NCBI RefSeq assembly: GCF_000149955.1
Contig: NC_030997.1
Span: 620,001-684,000, forward strand
Direction of reading: 5' to 3'
Length of the DNA: 64,000 bases
Source: Fusarium oxysporum f. sp. lycopersici 4287
Lineage: Eukaryota; Ascomycota; Sordariomycetes; Hypocreales; Nectriaceae
Shown: positions 22,633-35,137 of the stretch, piece after piece
Layout of the letters: the number at the start of each line of letters is the position of its first letter
Numbering within the stretch: position 1 is the first letter of the stretch
Translations under genes and position numbers: made by a program
Notes under the pieces: model-generated
The model's database searches: none
What the model saw: only the letters and a program-made list of their open reading frames with translations
What the model was told of the DNA's origin: nothing

Positions 22633-23812
22633 CTCATCGGTATTTAAAGTTGTATTTGGCGATGGTATGTTGCCATTGCGATAGAATTGACTTTTTGGCC
22701 CCGATGGTTTGACCGTTTTGTTAACGTCTGCCTGTTGGACTAAACTTCAATTAAAACACTTTAGAAAAGTTAAATATTAATGCCAGATCTATTAATTCTA
22801 AAGCTTAGGATCCTCCTCCGCCTTTGCAACAGCTTCAACATTAGACAGAATAGACTCCTCCAAGCTTGTCCAACCAGGTCGGCCTAAATCCTTCAGAAGC
22901 TGCTCAGCCTTGTCTCTTGGCTCGATCTCATTGGGGTCCTCTCCACCTGAGAAGTTTTCAGGGAATGTCCTATTAGGAAAGTTCTTTCTAAGAATATCCA
23001 GGATCGCATCCCAGCTGAAGCGACCGGCGAAGCCAAAAATACGCTGTTCCTTGACATGATCAAAGATAGCAGCTGCAACGTGAAGTCGGCCTGTGTCCTC
23101 GACGTCAATGTAGTATTCTATGTCGATATTAGTACATAATCATCACCATAATATGCTCGAGACTCACGAGGGACGATAAGGCTGTGGAATGGTGTTACTT
23201 GTCCCTTGAAGAGCAGCACTGGAAGGCCAGAGCTACTAGGGTATCCCTGGTTCACGGGATCAATTGAGCTTCCCCAGTTGAAGTTGGGAAGGACTATTAT
23301 CGCTCAGTCAGTGGTAGCGATATACAATTCTGTTGGATATCTTACCGGTGTTAACGACCAATTCAGGCTTCTCGCTTCGGTGTTCCTTGTGATACTTCCA
23401 GATAGCCTGTTCTGCCTGTGCTTTGCTTGCCGCATACACAGCACCACGTCGGTCGGGCGTGTAAGGAGGATCAGCCCACGCCTTCTTGATCGCACCTTCA
23501 GACCAGCTCTCTTCAGTCACCTTGACACCGGGAACATCGCGCTGAGAGACGACAGCGGCAGAAGATGATGAGGTGAAGACGAATCGCTTCACGCTGGGCT
23601 CTGCATAAGCGGCCTTGATTGCCGCGACGGCGAAGCTAATGACGCCAGGAATAACATTATTAGGATCAGCGTCCATAGACATAATTGACGCAGTATGCGC
23701 AATGACAGCGGCCCCTGTAGTTGTTGCATTAGTCACATATCACTTTATCGACGCAAAGAACTAGTTCCTACCTTTGGCGGCCTCAGTCAAAGCTTTCTCA
23801 TCTGTCAAGTCT

Positions 23813-23820
23813 GCCACCGC
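23813..23820. repeat. Target-site duplication, left copy (GCCACCGC)
   Basis: Identical to 24580-24587 and directly abuts the left terminal inverted repeat. Confidence 0.92.
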
Positions 23821-24579
23821 CAGGGTTCAAATCCATACCACGAAATCCACATATGGATCCATAATGTGGATCCATATCCATTCCATTCCATTCCACGTGG
23901 GCTTCAGCATTTCCATATCCACGCCACGAAGCCCCTTCCACATGTTCCACATGTGGAAATCGTGGAATATTTTAGGTGGGGTTCGAAAATACCTTGATTT
24001 CCTTGTGAAATCCCGCATATCCTAAGTACTTTCTATCACCCACAACAACACAACATCGATTTGCCACCCCATTTTCCTCCGTACACAATGAGTCCATTCT
24101 GGGGGCTTCACTGTTACTCGCGTTACTACCCCAAATCGAAATGGCCACTCCCCATCCTACCAAGTCAACCACATCCGTTCCAGAACGAACAGAAGAGGAC
24201 AATCAACGGCTCTTTCAGCTCTACAAAAGCTGGATCTTGACGGAGAGAGACGGCAAGGCGCGTCTATAGGTATATCGGTTCGGCTACGAATATCCAGCAT
24301 AACAAGAAACAGGAACGTCGGTGGGTGTGTTGCCTTTGCGTCAAGCAACGGCGGATTTTAATGGACCAATGACAAAAACATTGACGTCACCGAGGGCGGG
24401 CGGGACCCATTAATTACCATTGTTGGACGAAGTAGGTTTCCATTCCACGAATTCCACAATATGGATCCATTTCCATAATGGATCCATTTCCACCCATTCC
24501 ACATCGAAATTATTAGTCAGCATCCATATCCACGCCATATTCACAAATGTGTCGTGGAGTGTCGTGGATTTGAACCCTG
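23821..24579. mobile_element. 759-bp hAT-superfamily non-autonomous transposon
   Basis: The ends are perfect 15-bp terminal inverted repeats, CAGGGTTCAAATCCA at 23821-23835 and its complement at 24565-24579. They are flanked by an 8-bp target-site duplication, GCCACCGC. CAGGG ends and 8-bp duplications are hallmarks of hAT elements. Both subterminal regions hold repeated TGGATCCAT/CCATTCCA motifs, with GGATCC at 23855, 23868, 24463 and 24480, and CCACG/CGTGG motifs, plausible transposase-binding repeats. A remnant of transposase N-terminal coding sequence is present inside on the + strand. The identical duplications and TIRs suggest a recent insertion. Confidence 0.92.
24141..24362 (+). pseudogene. 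Remnant of hAT transposase N-terminus inside the element
   Basis: An ATG at 24141 opens a short frame (MATPHPTKSTTSVPERTEED...) ending in TAG at 24267-24269. After one or two frame changes the sequence reads RFGYE, then IQHNKKQERRWVCCLCVKQ. The W-V-C-x2-C pattern resembles the start of the BED-type zinc finger of fungal hAT transposases. No DDE domain follows, so the element appears to be an internally deleted derivative of an autonomous copy. Confidence 0.5.
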
Positions 24580-24587
24580 GCCACCGC
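24580..24587. repeat. Target-site duplication, right copy (GCCACCGC)
   Basis: Identical to 23813-23820 and directly abuts the right terminal inverted repeat. Confidence 0.92.
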
Positions 24588-24791
24588 GACAAGCTCGAAG
24601 TTTCCTTGGCCGTATTGTTTATCAAATGCAGCTGTGAGCCACGAATTCTTCTCGACGTCACGAACAGTTCCGCGAACCTTGTAGCCATACTCGAGAAATT
24701 GTTTGGCGACATGAGAGCCGAGAAGGCCGTTGACTCCAGTCACGAGGACTAGAGAGCCTTTGGGGATAGAGGGATTATCGAGTGGGGCCAT

Positions 24792-26674
24792 TCTTGTTAG
24801 ATGTTGTCTAAATGATGAGAGTAACTAGAACTGATTCTATTGTGTGGATACTTGGCGTATTTATATACCTCCTCGCTGAAGGACTCACCGCATAACCCCT
24901 GCACGGTTGTTGATGCAATATGGCCTTAGTGTGACTTGATTGTCCGCAAGTCCGCAGAGAGTTTCGCATGTTTTGAGCCCTATCAACGGGCATAATGCCT
25001 GATTTGTATTGGTGCTGCGCGCTAAGTTTCAGCATTTATAATCCACCTCGGCAAGATTGAAACATCCGGGACGGTTTTATGACTAGATGGATTACTGATC
25101 ATCTCCTTCTTGATCATCATAGCTATTCACAGCAGTAATTCTTGCGACTTCGACTTCTTCCCTCGGGGTTCTTGTTCCCTCGGCAGTTGCTCTGTGGGGA
25201 CAGGTGGAGCCCGCGGCGAGCGAATAGTGGACTTTCATGCTTTGTAGCAGGGGTCTTGAATCGTCACAAAAAGCAATATCCTTGCACTGAAAACTCAACC
25301 GATAAAACATACAGTTTCAACCAGCTGATACTGGAGGGCCTCAAGATATTAACAGCATCGCCTTGACCTTAGCTATGTCTATATTGTTAAATCCTTAAAG
25401 TATTTCCCAACGCTCTAAAGGCGTGTTAACATGGTCGAGCAGTAGCGTTCATCTGCCGTTGATATAGTGTTCCTGGCTGCACGGTGTCCATACTTTTTTG
25501 ACTCACCTTTCGTTCTTATCTAACCGCTGATCAAACGTCATGCAAGGAAAGCTCATTTGTCGAGGGACATTGAACTTTGTCAGCCTCAAAATCCAGACCA
25601 CGCTCATCCAATTAAGCAGCATGATACTCAATTGACAGTTCAGTCTGACAACCTGCACTCCAACTATGCTCTCTTGAGTATAGCATCAAACTCCCCAATC
25701 ATCATCCCAGGCTCAGGAGGTTTCTACATCAGCTGATATATCTTTAAAAGTATTAATAGTTTAACACTATACTGAATCTAGGCCAGCCTCATTTCTCCGC
25801 ATTCAGCGTCTTCTCCATTTCGCACTTAGAGTTTTCCCCAATCTCAGATCGTAGGCGATTCCCCCGCAACCCCGTTCAGGTCTTGGCCTTTTGAACCTTT
25901 TCACGCTTATTTACGCCGCTTTCATCATACCTCAAGCCACGACAATTTCCAAGACCGATACTACATCGGGCCTTGCAATTGATGTAATTTGCAACCACCA
26001 AGAAAATCACCAAGACATGGTTTAATCTTCATTGCGTCATGGGGTGAATCGTTGCCACAGAGAACCTACTGGATGCTGGAAGAGATGACGATAAATGCTT
26101 GGCGTTACATATGACCTGATAGCAAAAGCTGACATGGAAGTGATTATGTAGAACCACTTAGGTTATCGAATATAATCAAGGTGCGAAACTAAGGCACTGT
26201 AGGTATGGTGGGAGAAGGTGACCCTTTCGCAAAACGATATTCCGTCTCTGAAGGGTAGCTATGAGTCAATATTCGAATGCCAATCAGTTTATAAACCTAA
26301 TGATATCACCCTCAATGGCCCCTTTGCTAGTGCTTAGTCTCAGTCAAGTCTTTGGACGAGTATGTACAAGATTGATCAGATCAACTCGCACAAAGTTAAG
26401 ATTTTCCCCTATACTTTCTTCAGAGGACTATAAGCACGCCGCTTTGTTTGAATACAAAAGCATTTGCTCCAAGGACAATCATACGACAACATTATGTATT
26501 ACATACGAAGATGACGGTGGGATGGAAGAAGATACGAGCTAGAGTTTGGACAAAACTTTTCAATTTAGATTAAATATCTATCTAGACTTCATCCAACAAC
26601 TCTTATCCATAATATGAAAAATGTCAACTCAGTTCTCGTCAAGTCAATTCAAGATGGACAGCAGATTGAAGGCT
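24792..26674. other. Intergenic, no gene recognised
   Basis: About 1.9 kb between the reductase pseudogene promoter and the 3' end of the MFS gene. Only short reading frames without recognisable domains. Moderately AT-rich from 25300 to 26650. Confidence 0.6.
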
Positions 26675-28212
26675 CTAGAGAGTATACAGGTATCGAGGGT
26701 TGTGCTCGCCGAGCTCAGCAATCTCCTCCTCAGTCTTGCCCTCCATGCGCCAGTCCTCTTGACCAGAAAGCTTTCTCTTGTTAAGACGCTTGAAGTGGAG
26801 GTAGACGGCAGTGTGAATGCAGACAGCAAGGGCAAGCATGCCAATAGAGGCACCGTAGCCGGGACGATAATGGGGCTCGTATTCGTTGCTGAACAGGAAA
26901 GGGGCGGCAACACCAGCTGAGTTTCCAATGGTGATGAAGATACCGCTAGCGAAGGCACGCTTGCCATATCGCGGCTGATTGACAGTGATCCAAGCCATAC
27001 CAGATCCAGAGCCGGTCCAGAGACCGATAGCAACAATGAAGCATCCAGCGTAGCTCATGGCAGTGCTTTGGTTGGCAATCAGAAGAATGTAGCCGACTAT
27101 CATAGTCAAGCCTCCTCCAATGCAGAAAAGTCCTCGCTGTTGGGTTCGGTCACTGATGTTGGCACAGATCAGATAGGTGACGAAGCCCACGGCGTACACA
27201 GGGACTGTGAGACCCTGGACTTGCTTGTCGGTCCATTGGCCCATTTGCTTGATGATGGTTGGCAAGAAGACACTGAAGCTGTAAAGGACTGAGTGACTAC
27301 AGTATTGAGCAATGGAGAGAGCCCAAATGGTCCAGTCCTTGGCTCCAGCGATGACGTCTTCCTTGTGCATCTCCTGACCAGATGTTGTTTGACCAATCTC
27401 CGCTGCTCGCAGGTCCAAGAGGTTCTGTCGGTCCTCCTCAGTGAGAAACTTGGCGGTTGCGGGAGTGTTTGGCAGGATCCAGGGGATGAAAACGGCTGTC
27501 AGGACGGTGGGGATACCGTTGATAGTGAGAATCCATCGCCAGGCTCGCCATCCGGCAGCACCCTCTTGAGGGCCATCCCAGTTGTCGAGCTCACCGATAC
27601 CGAGGGCAACGAGACCACCAACGGCTCCGGAGATGGCAGAGATGGAATAGAAGTACGCATTGCGAAGTGAGATGTGCTTCTTGTGATAGAAGGTGGTCAG
27701 GTACAGCCTAGAAATGACCATGGTCAGATGCATATCACGAAATGGAGAAGTCCAACACTCACATGATGCCTGGGAAGAGACCAGCCTCAAAGAAACCGAG
27801 AAGCAGGCGGCAAGCAACCATTGAGCCAAAGTTGTTGACGAAACCTGTGCAAATGGCCACAATACCCCAGAAGAAAACGAGACCGGCAATGTATCGTGCA
27901 GGCTGCAGCTTCTTGATGATAAGGTTGGAGGGAGTTTCAAACAGCTAAGATCAAGTCAGCGGGCTGTCTCATGAGGTGGATATGGCATTGATGCGACTTA
28001 CACAGTAGGTAACAAAGAGAATCGACACGCAGATTTGAAATTGATCTCTTGTGAGGCCAAGTTCCTCCTCGAGACCATAGAGACGAGCGTTGCCGATACT
28101 AACTATATCGAATTGTCAGTATTGGTAGGGCTGGATGTTTCAGACCAAACTCACCTCGATCCATGAAGTTCATCAGGTAGATCCAGCAGACACAAGGAAT
28201 GATACGTCGATC
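26675..28212 (-). CDS. MFS transporter, Dal5/allantoate-permease (ACS) type, 5' end in a sequence gap
   Basis: Visible exons are <28212-28155, 28102-28002, 27944-27763 and 27707-26675. The N-terminal start lies in the 287-base N run. The protein reads RRIIPCVCWIYLMNFMDR as the first helix. Then come the ACS-family signature GLTRDQFQICVSILFVTYCLFETPSN, a central loop (FLTEEDRQNLLDLRAAE) and a second six-helix bundle (YCSHSVLYSFSVFLPTIIKQMG onward). The C-terminus is cytosolic and charged (GKTEEEIAELGEHNPRYLYTL). Homologues import anionic small molecules such as allantoate, nicotinate or dipeptides. The specific substrate is unknown. Confidence 0.92.
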
Positions 28213-28499
28213 NNNNNNNNNNNNNNNNNNNNNNNNNNNNNNNNNNNNNNNNNNNNNNNNNNNNNNNNNNNNNNNNNNNNNNNNNNNNNNNNNNNNNNNN
28301 NNNNNNNNNNNNNNNNNNNNNNNNNNNNNNNNNNNNNNNNNNNNNNNNNNNNNNNNNNNNNNNNNNNNNNNNNNNNNNNNNNNNNNNNNNNNNNNNNNNN
28401 NNNNNNNNNNNNNNNNNNNNNNNNNNNNNNNNNNNNNNNNNNNNNNNNNNNNNNNNNNNNNNNNNNNNNNNNNNNNNNNNNNNNNNNNNNNNNNNNNNN
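28213..28499. other. Assembly gap (287 N)
   Basis: Run of N covering the start codon and perhaps 40-60 N-terminal codons of the MFS gene. Confidence 0.99.
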
Positions 28500-31296
28500 T
28501 GTTTCTTAAACAAAAGAGATACTTGAGTTCATTTCTAGGTCCCTGGCGACTCTGTCTCACGGTCTCCCTTTCTTTAACGTCACACGGCTGCGTTTGTATA
28601 GGGGCCCCGGCACAGACCGGTATGTGTGTACCAATGTCCCAGGCCTTTCTAATCCAGGATTCGAACGGAACCCTCGTCCCATAGGATCCCTGGAGCCCCC
28701 AGACCCGCAAGAAGTAAAAGAAGCAGTCATGTGTGGTCTCTTGTTTGGGGAGACAAGAGTCGAAAGCTGGGGAAAAAGAGGGATGCATAGGGGGGCTAAG
28801 CTTTTGCGGAGCACGCGGAGTAAATCCTGTTACGACGGGAATACCAATTTCGCCAAGCAATAGCCAAGGTGTTAGTGGGTGGGAACGAATATGAATCTGA
28901 TACCCACACAAAACATAAAGCATTGGAGCTCGTTATCAGGTGAGCATTACCCCAGCGACTTGGCGGTACTTGGCATCTTGTATGAGGAAGTCATAATAAC
29001 GCATCCCAATCTTGGCGAGTAAGCTTGGTTGGTTCGTCGATGCTGTTTGTTGCTCTTGGCTGCAATGACTCGGTCAAATGGAATGCACTCTTATTTAGGC
29101 AAGATGGTCAATAAACTTGGCGGTTATATGCATCAAAGTCTCTCCTGTGTCAGTGATGACATCTGTTCCAAGAATGACAATCTCTGCCTCCACGTGCTTG
29201 GAAAGATGTGATATTCCCTTCCCCTCACCCTCTCGACATGTCCCAACAATGCACGCTGATGCTTTTAGCCTTTAGATGACACGTGGAACTCGCGTGGCTC
29301 AGATTCTCTCACTTCTCCGATCCTGGTTTCTGTCTCGGTAGCATTTTAGCTAATGAGTTTATCTTTGTTGTATGTAAGAGTTACAAGATCTGACTCCTCA
29401 TAGGGCGGGCTAAAACAAGGCTCGGGTGGCAATTCTCCGATCACGTTTCTGGCTTCTCCGCATCCGGCAATCAATGCCCGAGACGCTAAACGAGCCCTAA
29501 ATTGAGCCTTAATTTTCTTGTATGTTACAGCGCTGTCACTTGCCCAGACACAGCATCAGAGTTGGAGTTTGTCTTGGAAGCCAAGAGAGAGGCGCTCATC
29601 TTCCAAGACTTTGTTACCGAGGTTTTGGACAGATCTTGATCCCGGACGAGCGGAGCAAATCAAATCTGATTGAATTGTTGGGGTTGTTTCGTAATGTGCC
29701 CAGGCGCTGATGATGCTTAGTTGTCAAAATGTGAGATTTGCAACATTGCAGATTTGACAGATGTCACCCTATACAAATCATTACTATACACCAACAAATT
29801 AAAATTATTAATCATATTTGTAATGTGAATGCCGAATTCGCCATCAAATTTAACAGTTTTCTCTTAATTGCCGAGTGAGGTTTTGATGATTCACTCGTGA
29901 CGCTCATGGGAATAACATAGAACTCACTCGAAGCTGTTCAAACCACCAGCTACCTGACAGCCGACACGCTCACCTTCTTTGTGTCAATGCTGATTGGCCA
30001 AAGTATCGGTCTTTGCCATCCATGTCTTCGGTTACCGGCGATTTTAGACCCCATCACCGCCGGACGGCTTGTTCACCGTTTCCGGGGCAAGGTCTGGGGT
30101 TGCCATGCATACAGTTATCAACATGGACATCTGAATCCATGCGATTCTCGTTCGGATGTGATGATCCAGGACTCGGAGTTACGGTGAGCCAATTGACGGG
30201 CGCTTACCTCAGTCTAGAGAATATCTTGGTACGTGAGACATGCATTTCTCAACAAGCCAAAGGTTACATGCATTGCTTGGCAATAACCCCTAATATTAAC
30301 ACAGCCCGCGGGCCTCATCATTGGCAGTTGCGTGGAGTGCCATGCCAACAATCCAAGCTCATGCGAAATATGGCGATGAACTGGCGGGACGCTCACTTAG
30401 AGCACGGCCTTCAAGGTCCACTGTCACAAAATCCGCTTATCTGCCCCAGATTATAACGTTTAGAAGCAAGATGCTTTCGCTATCGTATGAGCCCCAAAAA
30501 TGGGTACGGGATCTTGGGTAATGGCTTGGCGAAATGCTTACCTCGTACAGCGTGGCTGTCGGGATTGGAAATGAAGTTGGGTCTCTCGAGCGAGGCTGAA
30601 TTCGTGCAACATGCTAATTTCAATACGAATTTCTGGGCGCAAATTTCGACAACCAAGTTTTGAGCCCTTTCAGCTTATGTCTCAGTCCTTTATGTACAGC
30701 AGCGGGCTCTGCCATGCTGTTCTTTGAGCGCGCTTCGCGAGATCGAGTAGGTATTGTGACCGCACCAGCGTTTGTCAATATTCTATCAAGTGCCGACGAA
30801 TGAGTCAGAGCGATCTGTCAAAACGATCAATGAGTGTAAGTTAGAGATACCGGACCGTTACACAGATAAGCTATCCACCCCGGCCCGGATCTGACGTTTC
30901 CTTTAGAGGTTCGATCAGCAAAAAGGTCTACACATGACGATCGCTAGCGCGACGCGTTACCTTTGGAGGCAAGAGGGGAACCGCGTTTAATAACCTCCAA
31001 AGGCAAGGCTTTGGTGATGTTTCCCCTCTCATGCACAAAACATTGGGGTTCTTGGTGGCATTTGGGTAAGATTATCAGGAACAAAAGTCAAAAAAACACC
31101 AACCGGGCCGGTCGTGAAGTTTATCTTGCATCGTCGATGTCATTAGAAGGCGCAACGTCATCGGTCACCTTCCACGGCCCTTCGCCAACTTACTTCTGTT
31201 TATATATAAACTTGGGAGTCTTTGGTGATATTTTGTGTTCATGCCAAGTCACACCGCCACTAGATTTGAGCCTCATAGACAATCGACACCGCAACA
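28500..31296. other. Long intergenic region, no gene recognised
   Basis: About 2.8 kb. Reading frames such as 30013-30456 (+) lack known domains, typical codon flow and intron structure. The last part is the promoter of the copper amine oxidase, with TATATATAAA at 31201-31210 and GATA-type motifs (AGATAA near 30864; TTATCA, i.e. TGATAA, near 31073) that would suit nitrogen control. Confidence 0.55.
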
Positions 31297-33456
31297 ATGA
31301 CCGCTGCATCGCCTCATCCGTTTGACCCTCTGTCGCCCGAGGAGATTTCGAGGGTCAGTCAATCATCAATGAATAATCCTCAATCTCAGCAATGATAAGC
31401 TGAGATATCTAGGCTTCACGCATCGTGCGCCCCCACTTTGGCGGTCATGACCCCAACTTCCGTGTCATCACTCTTCTCGAGCCCGCCAAGAAGGAAATGA
31501 TCACTTATCTCGAAAAAGAGCACCTCAATCAACCCATTGACCATGCGCCAACTCGCCATGCTCGGGTGGAGGCTTCCATCAAAGCCGAAACCGAAGGGAA
31601 TCACCTTTTTGAGCTTATCGTCGATCTTGACACTGACAAAGTTGTCAAGAAGCAGCATGTTGAAGGGAAGCATTCTTACATCGACACTGATTACATGAAA
31701 GCTGTTGAAGCTGCTTGTCTCGCCAATGAAGAGGTCCAGGCTCTGATAAAGACTCTTGATCTCCCTGCAGGCGCGACTGTTGTCGTTGAACCGTGGGCTT
31801 ATGCGACGGATGGAATGAACGATATGACTCATCGAGTCAGCATGGTAGGCTTTTCTTGGCTTCGTGGGTGCTTGGTATACTAAATCTGAGCAGTGCTGGT
31901 TCTATGTACGGCTGTTGGAGAACCCCAATGCGAACTATTACGCTTATCCTTTGGATGTATGCGCCGAGGTATCCGAGTCTCTTAGGGTCATGAAAGTTTA
32001 CCGTCTACCAACAACACCAGACGAAAGAGCAAACAACGAGAAAAGGCCATTTGATCGCCGAAGAGTCCACTCTGCTGCCACTAGCGAATACCATCCCGAC
32101 TTGCGACCAAACCCCAGGACTACTACCAAGCCACTACATGTAACTCAGCCCGAAGGTCCTTCATTCCATATCGAAGGCAATCGTCTGACCTGGGAGAAAT
32201 GGGAGCTCCGAGTTGGCTTCAACTACCGAGAGGGTCTCACTCTCCATGACGTTCGATATGATGGACGAAGCCTGTTCTATCGCCTTTCGTTGGCTGAGAT
32301 GTTCGTACCATACGGCGATCCACGAGCCCCATATCCACGAAAGGCTGCATTCGACCTTGGTAATGATGGCGCCGGTATCAATGCCCAATAACCTCCAGCT
32401 TGGTTGTGATTGCCTTGGGACGATCAAGTACTTCGACGCTTATCACAATACGTCATCGGCGAGCCTCTGAAGTTGCCCAATGTTGTCTGCTGTCACGAAC
32501 AAGATGACGGAATTCTTTGGAAGCATACCAACTTCCGCACGAATGTTCCGGTCGTAACTCGTTCTCGAATTTTGGTCCTGCAGACTATAATAACTGTGAC
32601 CAACTACGAGTATATCTTTGCCTGGCACTTTAGTCAAGATGCTTCCATCTTCTATGAGGTTCGGGCAACAGGCATTCTCTCCACTGCGCCAACCTCTATA
32701 GATCACAAGGGGACGTATCTTTATGGAAATATCGTGGCACCCGGAGTTCTCGCACCATATCATCAGCATCTTTTCAGTCTTCGCATTGACCCTACAATTG
32801 ACGGCCATGCCAACTCACTCGTGGTTGAAGAGTCCAAGCCACTTCCCATCGATGATCCAGCCGTTCATAATCCTTTCGGCGTAGGCTATGTGACCGAGAG
32901 TCAAACGGTCGAAGAGGAAGGAGGCTTTGATCTTGACTTTACGAAAGCGCGTACCTTTAAATTCGTCAACGAGAATAAGATTAACCCCATCACCGGTACG
33001 CCAGTCGGCTTCAAGCTTATGCCCTTCTACAGCCAGATGCTTCTCGCGCACCCTGAATCCTTCCATGCCAAGCGCTCGGAGTTTGCGGAGCATGCGGTGT
33101 GGGTGACCAGGTATGAAGACAACGATCATTTCCCTGCGGGTAAATACACGATGCAATCAGCCGGAGGCGACGGCTTGGCGTCTGTAATTGCGAGGCGCCG
33201 AAACACCGGAGTTACTCATTCCGTGAGGAATGAGGATATTGTCATTTGGCATACTTTCGGCTCCACTCATAACCCGCGTATTGAGGATTGGCCTGTTATG
33301 CCGAGTGAGAAGATGATGGTTGGGTTGAAGCCGGTGAACTTCTTCTCTGGAAATCCGGGGTTGGATGTTGCTCCTTCCACACAGGAGAAGAATAAAAGTG
33401 TCCTTTATACAGGAGAGGAAAAGAAAGACCCTGGGTGCTGTGCTTCAAAGCTGTAA
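31297..33456 (+). CDS. Copper amine oxidase with two offsetting 1-base frameshifts
   Basis: Exons 31297-31353, 31413-31844 and 31894-33456 give 684 codons if the two indels cancel. The enzyme oxidises primary amines to aldehydes plus NH3 and H2O2. The catalytic Asp is in RKAAFDLGNDGAG. The Tyr that becomes topaquinone is in TNYEY. Copper His residues are HQH (followed by LFSLRIDPTIDG) and the His of STHNPRIEDWPVMP. As written, a surplus base in the CCC at 32384-32386 gives a TAA at 32389-32391. The conserved NNLQLGCDCLGTIKYFD is then read in the +1 frame. A base is missing near 32458-32461, before GEPLKLPNVVCCHEQDDG. Both sit in short homopolymers, so sequencing error is as likely as real decay. 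Confidence 0.9.
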
Positions 33457-33938
33457 AGGCAAATCGTGGTTCGATAATGGGTTTGACAATTCACAATAGA
33501 GAGTTGGCGAACAGAGGATGTCAGCCTTGCTGAGGCCCTTCGTAAGGTTGAGTGACTTCCATTCTAGCGGGCAGTGTATATTTGACTGCTGATATTGCTT
33601 CTTGCGGCTTGTCCCCTGGTCCCTCGTAATCAGAGTTCTTGATCTTCCGGTTTTCCATTTAGGTTAACTTAGGATAACTTATAATGGTTTAGGATAACTT
33701 TGTAAACTATAACTCTCTGACTAGTTTGTTTCCAGCTTGCAATCAAGCCTCGAAAAGTACCATTCATTCTAGTCATTGTGCTATGTCTGTGATCTGTGCG
33801 GATCATGGTCCACTCTATACCAACCAAACTTGTTTTATGAGCTGATCCAAGGTTGGAAAGCGTCGAGTATATTACCCTCGGGATACTAGTCAGCGCTATT
33901 CAGCAATGTCCATGCCCTCTTTGTCGGTAGATTTTCCG
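33457..33938. other. Intergenic; short TAGGATAACTT repeat
   Basis: 482 bp. TTAGGATAACTT occurs twice at about 33668-33705, next to a related GGTTAACTT. No gene seen. Confidence 0.5.
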
Positions 33939-35137
33939 CTATAGATCGCAATGACTACTGAAAGTGGGGAGGTTAAATTCTAAGATAAGGCTTCCATTAT
34001 CCCGTAACACTTGACCGATCTCTGACCACTCCTCCCCGCGCCTGTGATTTGGCTCATCGTTAAATATTTCGTCTCCGAAAAGATAATCCATTCGCAGGCC
34101 AAGAGTCCAACCCTTTTGCCTTAGGCGCATGGGTATCTTAGCAAGCCACTCCATCAACCCCATCGGACATCCCCTGTCGTCTCTGGGAGCATTAAGCAGC
34201 CGAGTCATCAGATCAAATCCAAGGAAAGCAAGTTCGTCCGTGTTCAGTCCGTCGATAAATGCATCTTTAATGTATGCATTGGATGAAAACCACATACTAT
34301 CAGGAGACCGTAATCCGTTATCCGGAATAAACTTGCCTGTCTCGGTGACTGTTTCGGGCGATCTGTCGGGCAGCCAAGAATCGGCGAGATGAGTGAAAAT
34401 AGCACCATAGAGGTCTTTCATGTAATATTAAACGCACCGAAGTGCTTCGGCCTCGCCGCGACTGACCTCTTGAAAGCTAAGGCAACTAACTTGTCAATGA
34501 CCTTGAGCTCCAGCGAGTCTTCGAGATAATGTATCTTGGATACAAGCTCATATCTCAGAAAAGCTCGGAATAGGCGCTTTCTTTCAACGTCTCTGAGCGC
34601 ATCTACCCTGAGGATATCGATGCCAATGGGCTGGCCTCTAAACTGCAGCTGGTCGACATTGGAATAAGGGCTTGGCATACACAGATAAGCGCGAGACGGA
34701 TAGGTTGATGTGGCCTTTGTGATATAGTCCTCGATATATCTTGCAAGTCGAGTGTAGAGTCTGTCAAGTCGATCGATAGTAACCGAATCGTAGTGTAGGA
34801 ATGGATTCTAAAGGTGCCCTTCCCTCCATTTCTCACTGTGTAGCCACGGGTTCTTCAAAGGGAATTTTGCAACGACCAGAGCATCTTGGAGTAGGCCTCC
34901 AGGAGGCTCAGCTTGAAGGTGAGCCCTTTGAATGTCCTCTTTCGATTCGCGATAATGCTGAAGGATTTTAGGTGATGCAGAGAGAAGCGGTTTGATGTTT
35001 GATCTGGTCCTGAGGTGAAGCAGGATCATCACATTGATCTCGGGCGGAAGAGAAGAGAAACAATCCATGATGGGGTTGATCTTACCTAAGCTTGGGGTGG
35101 CGGCGAAGACTTGGTTTTGTCGTTGAACGGCGTTCAT
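33939..35137 (-). pseudogene. F-box-like protein gene with in-frame stop and frameshift
   Basis: The N-terminus has an F-box-like motif (FSSLPPEINVMILLHLRTRS, then LLSASPKILQHYRESKEDIQ), as in many Fusarium F-box proteins of about 400 aa. The frame is interrupted by TAG at 34810-34808, after SEKWREGHL. It continues in the same frame with NPFLHYDSVTIDRLDRLYTR. A second lesion near 34420-34430 shifts the frame between HFGAFNIT and MKDLYGAIFTHLADSWL. The whole span is one base short of a multiple of three, in line with a 1-base deletion. No intron explains either break. CAG to TAG would be a C-to-T change, but no wider RIP pattern is visible. Confidence 0.72.

Larger units (their letters stand above)
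22798..24791 (-). pseudogene. Extended-SDR aldehyde/ketone reductase gene split by a hAT-type element
   Basis: Exon 1 runs 24791-23772 but is interrupted by the element at 23821-24579. Exons 2-4 are 23714-23346, 23293-23168 and 23117-22798. If the element and one 8-bp duplication are subtracted, the coding length is 1068 nt (355 aa) and stays in frame, so the insertion is the only lesion seen. The product is an NAD(P)-dependent reductase of the dihydroflavonol-reductase/aldehyde-reductase type: VLVTGVNGLLGSHVAKQFLE (Rossmann), VFTSSSSAAV, YAASKAQAE (YxxxK). As assembled, translation would read into the element and stop within about 20 codons. Removal of the element as an intron has no obvious support. 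Confidence 0.88.

Noticed and set aside
23821..24579. The element as a long intron of the SDR gene
   Set aside because: The 8-bp direct duplication and terminal inverted repeats show insertion; the ends lack GT/AG at positions that would restore the frame.
28099..28923. Reading frames running through the N block
   Set aside because: Unknown bases artificially keep frames open; only the MFS exon at 28155-28212 is supported.
30013..30456. 147-codon + strand reading frame
   Set aside because: No domain, odd composition and no typical intron or start context; not supported as a gene.
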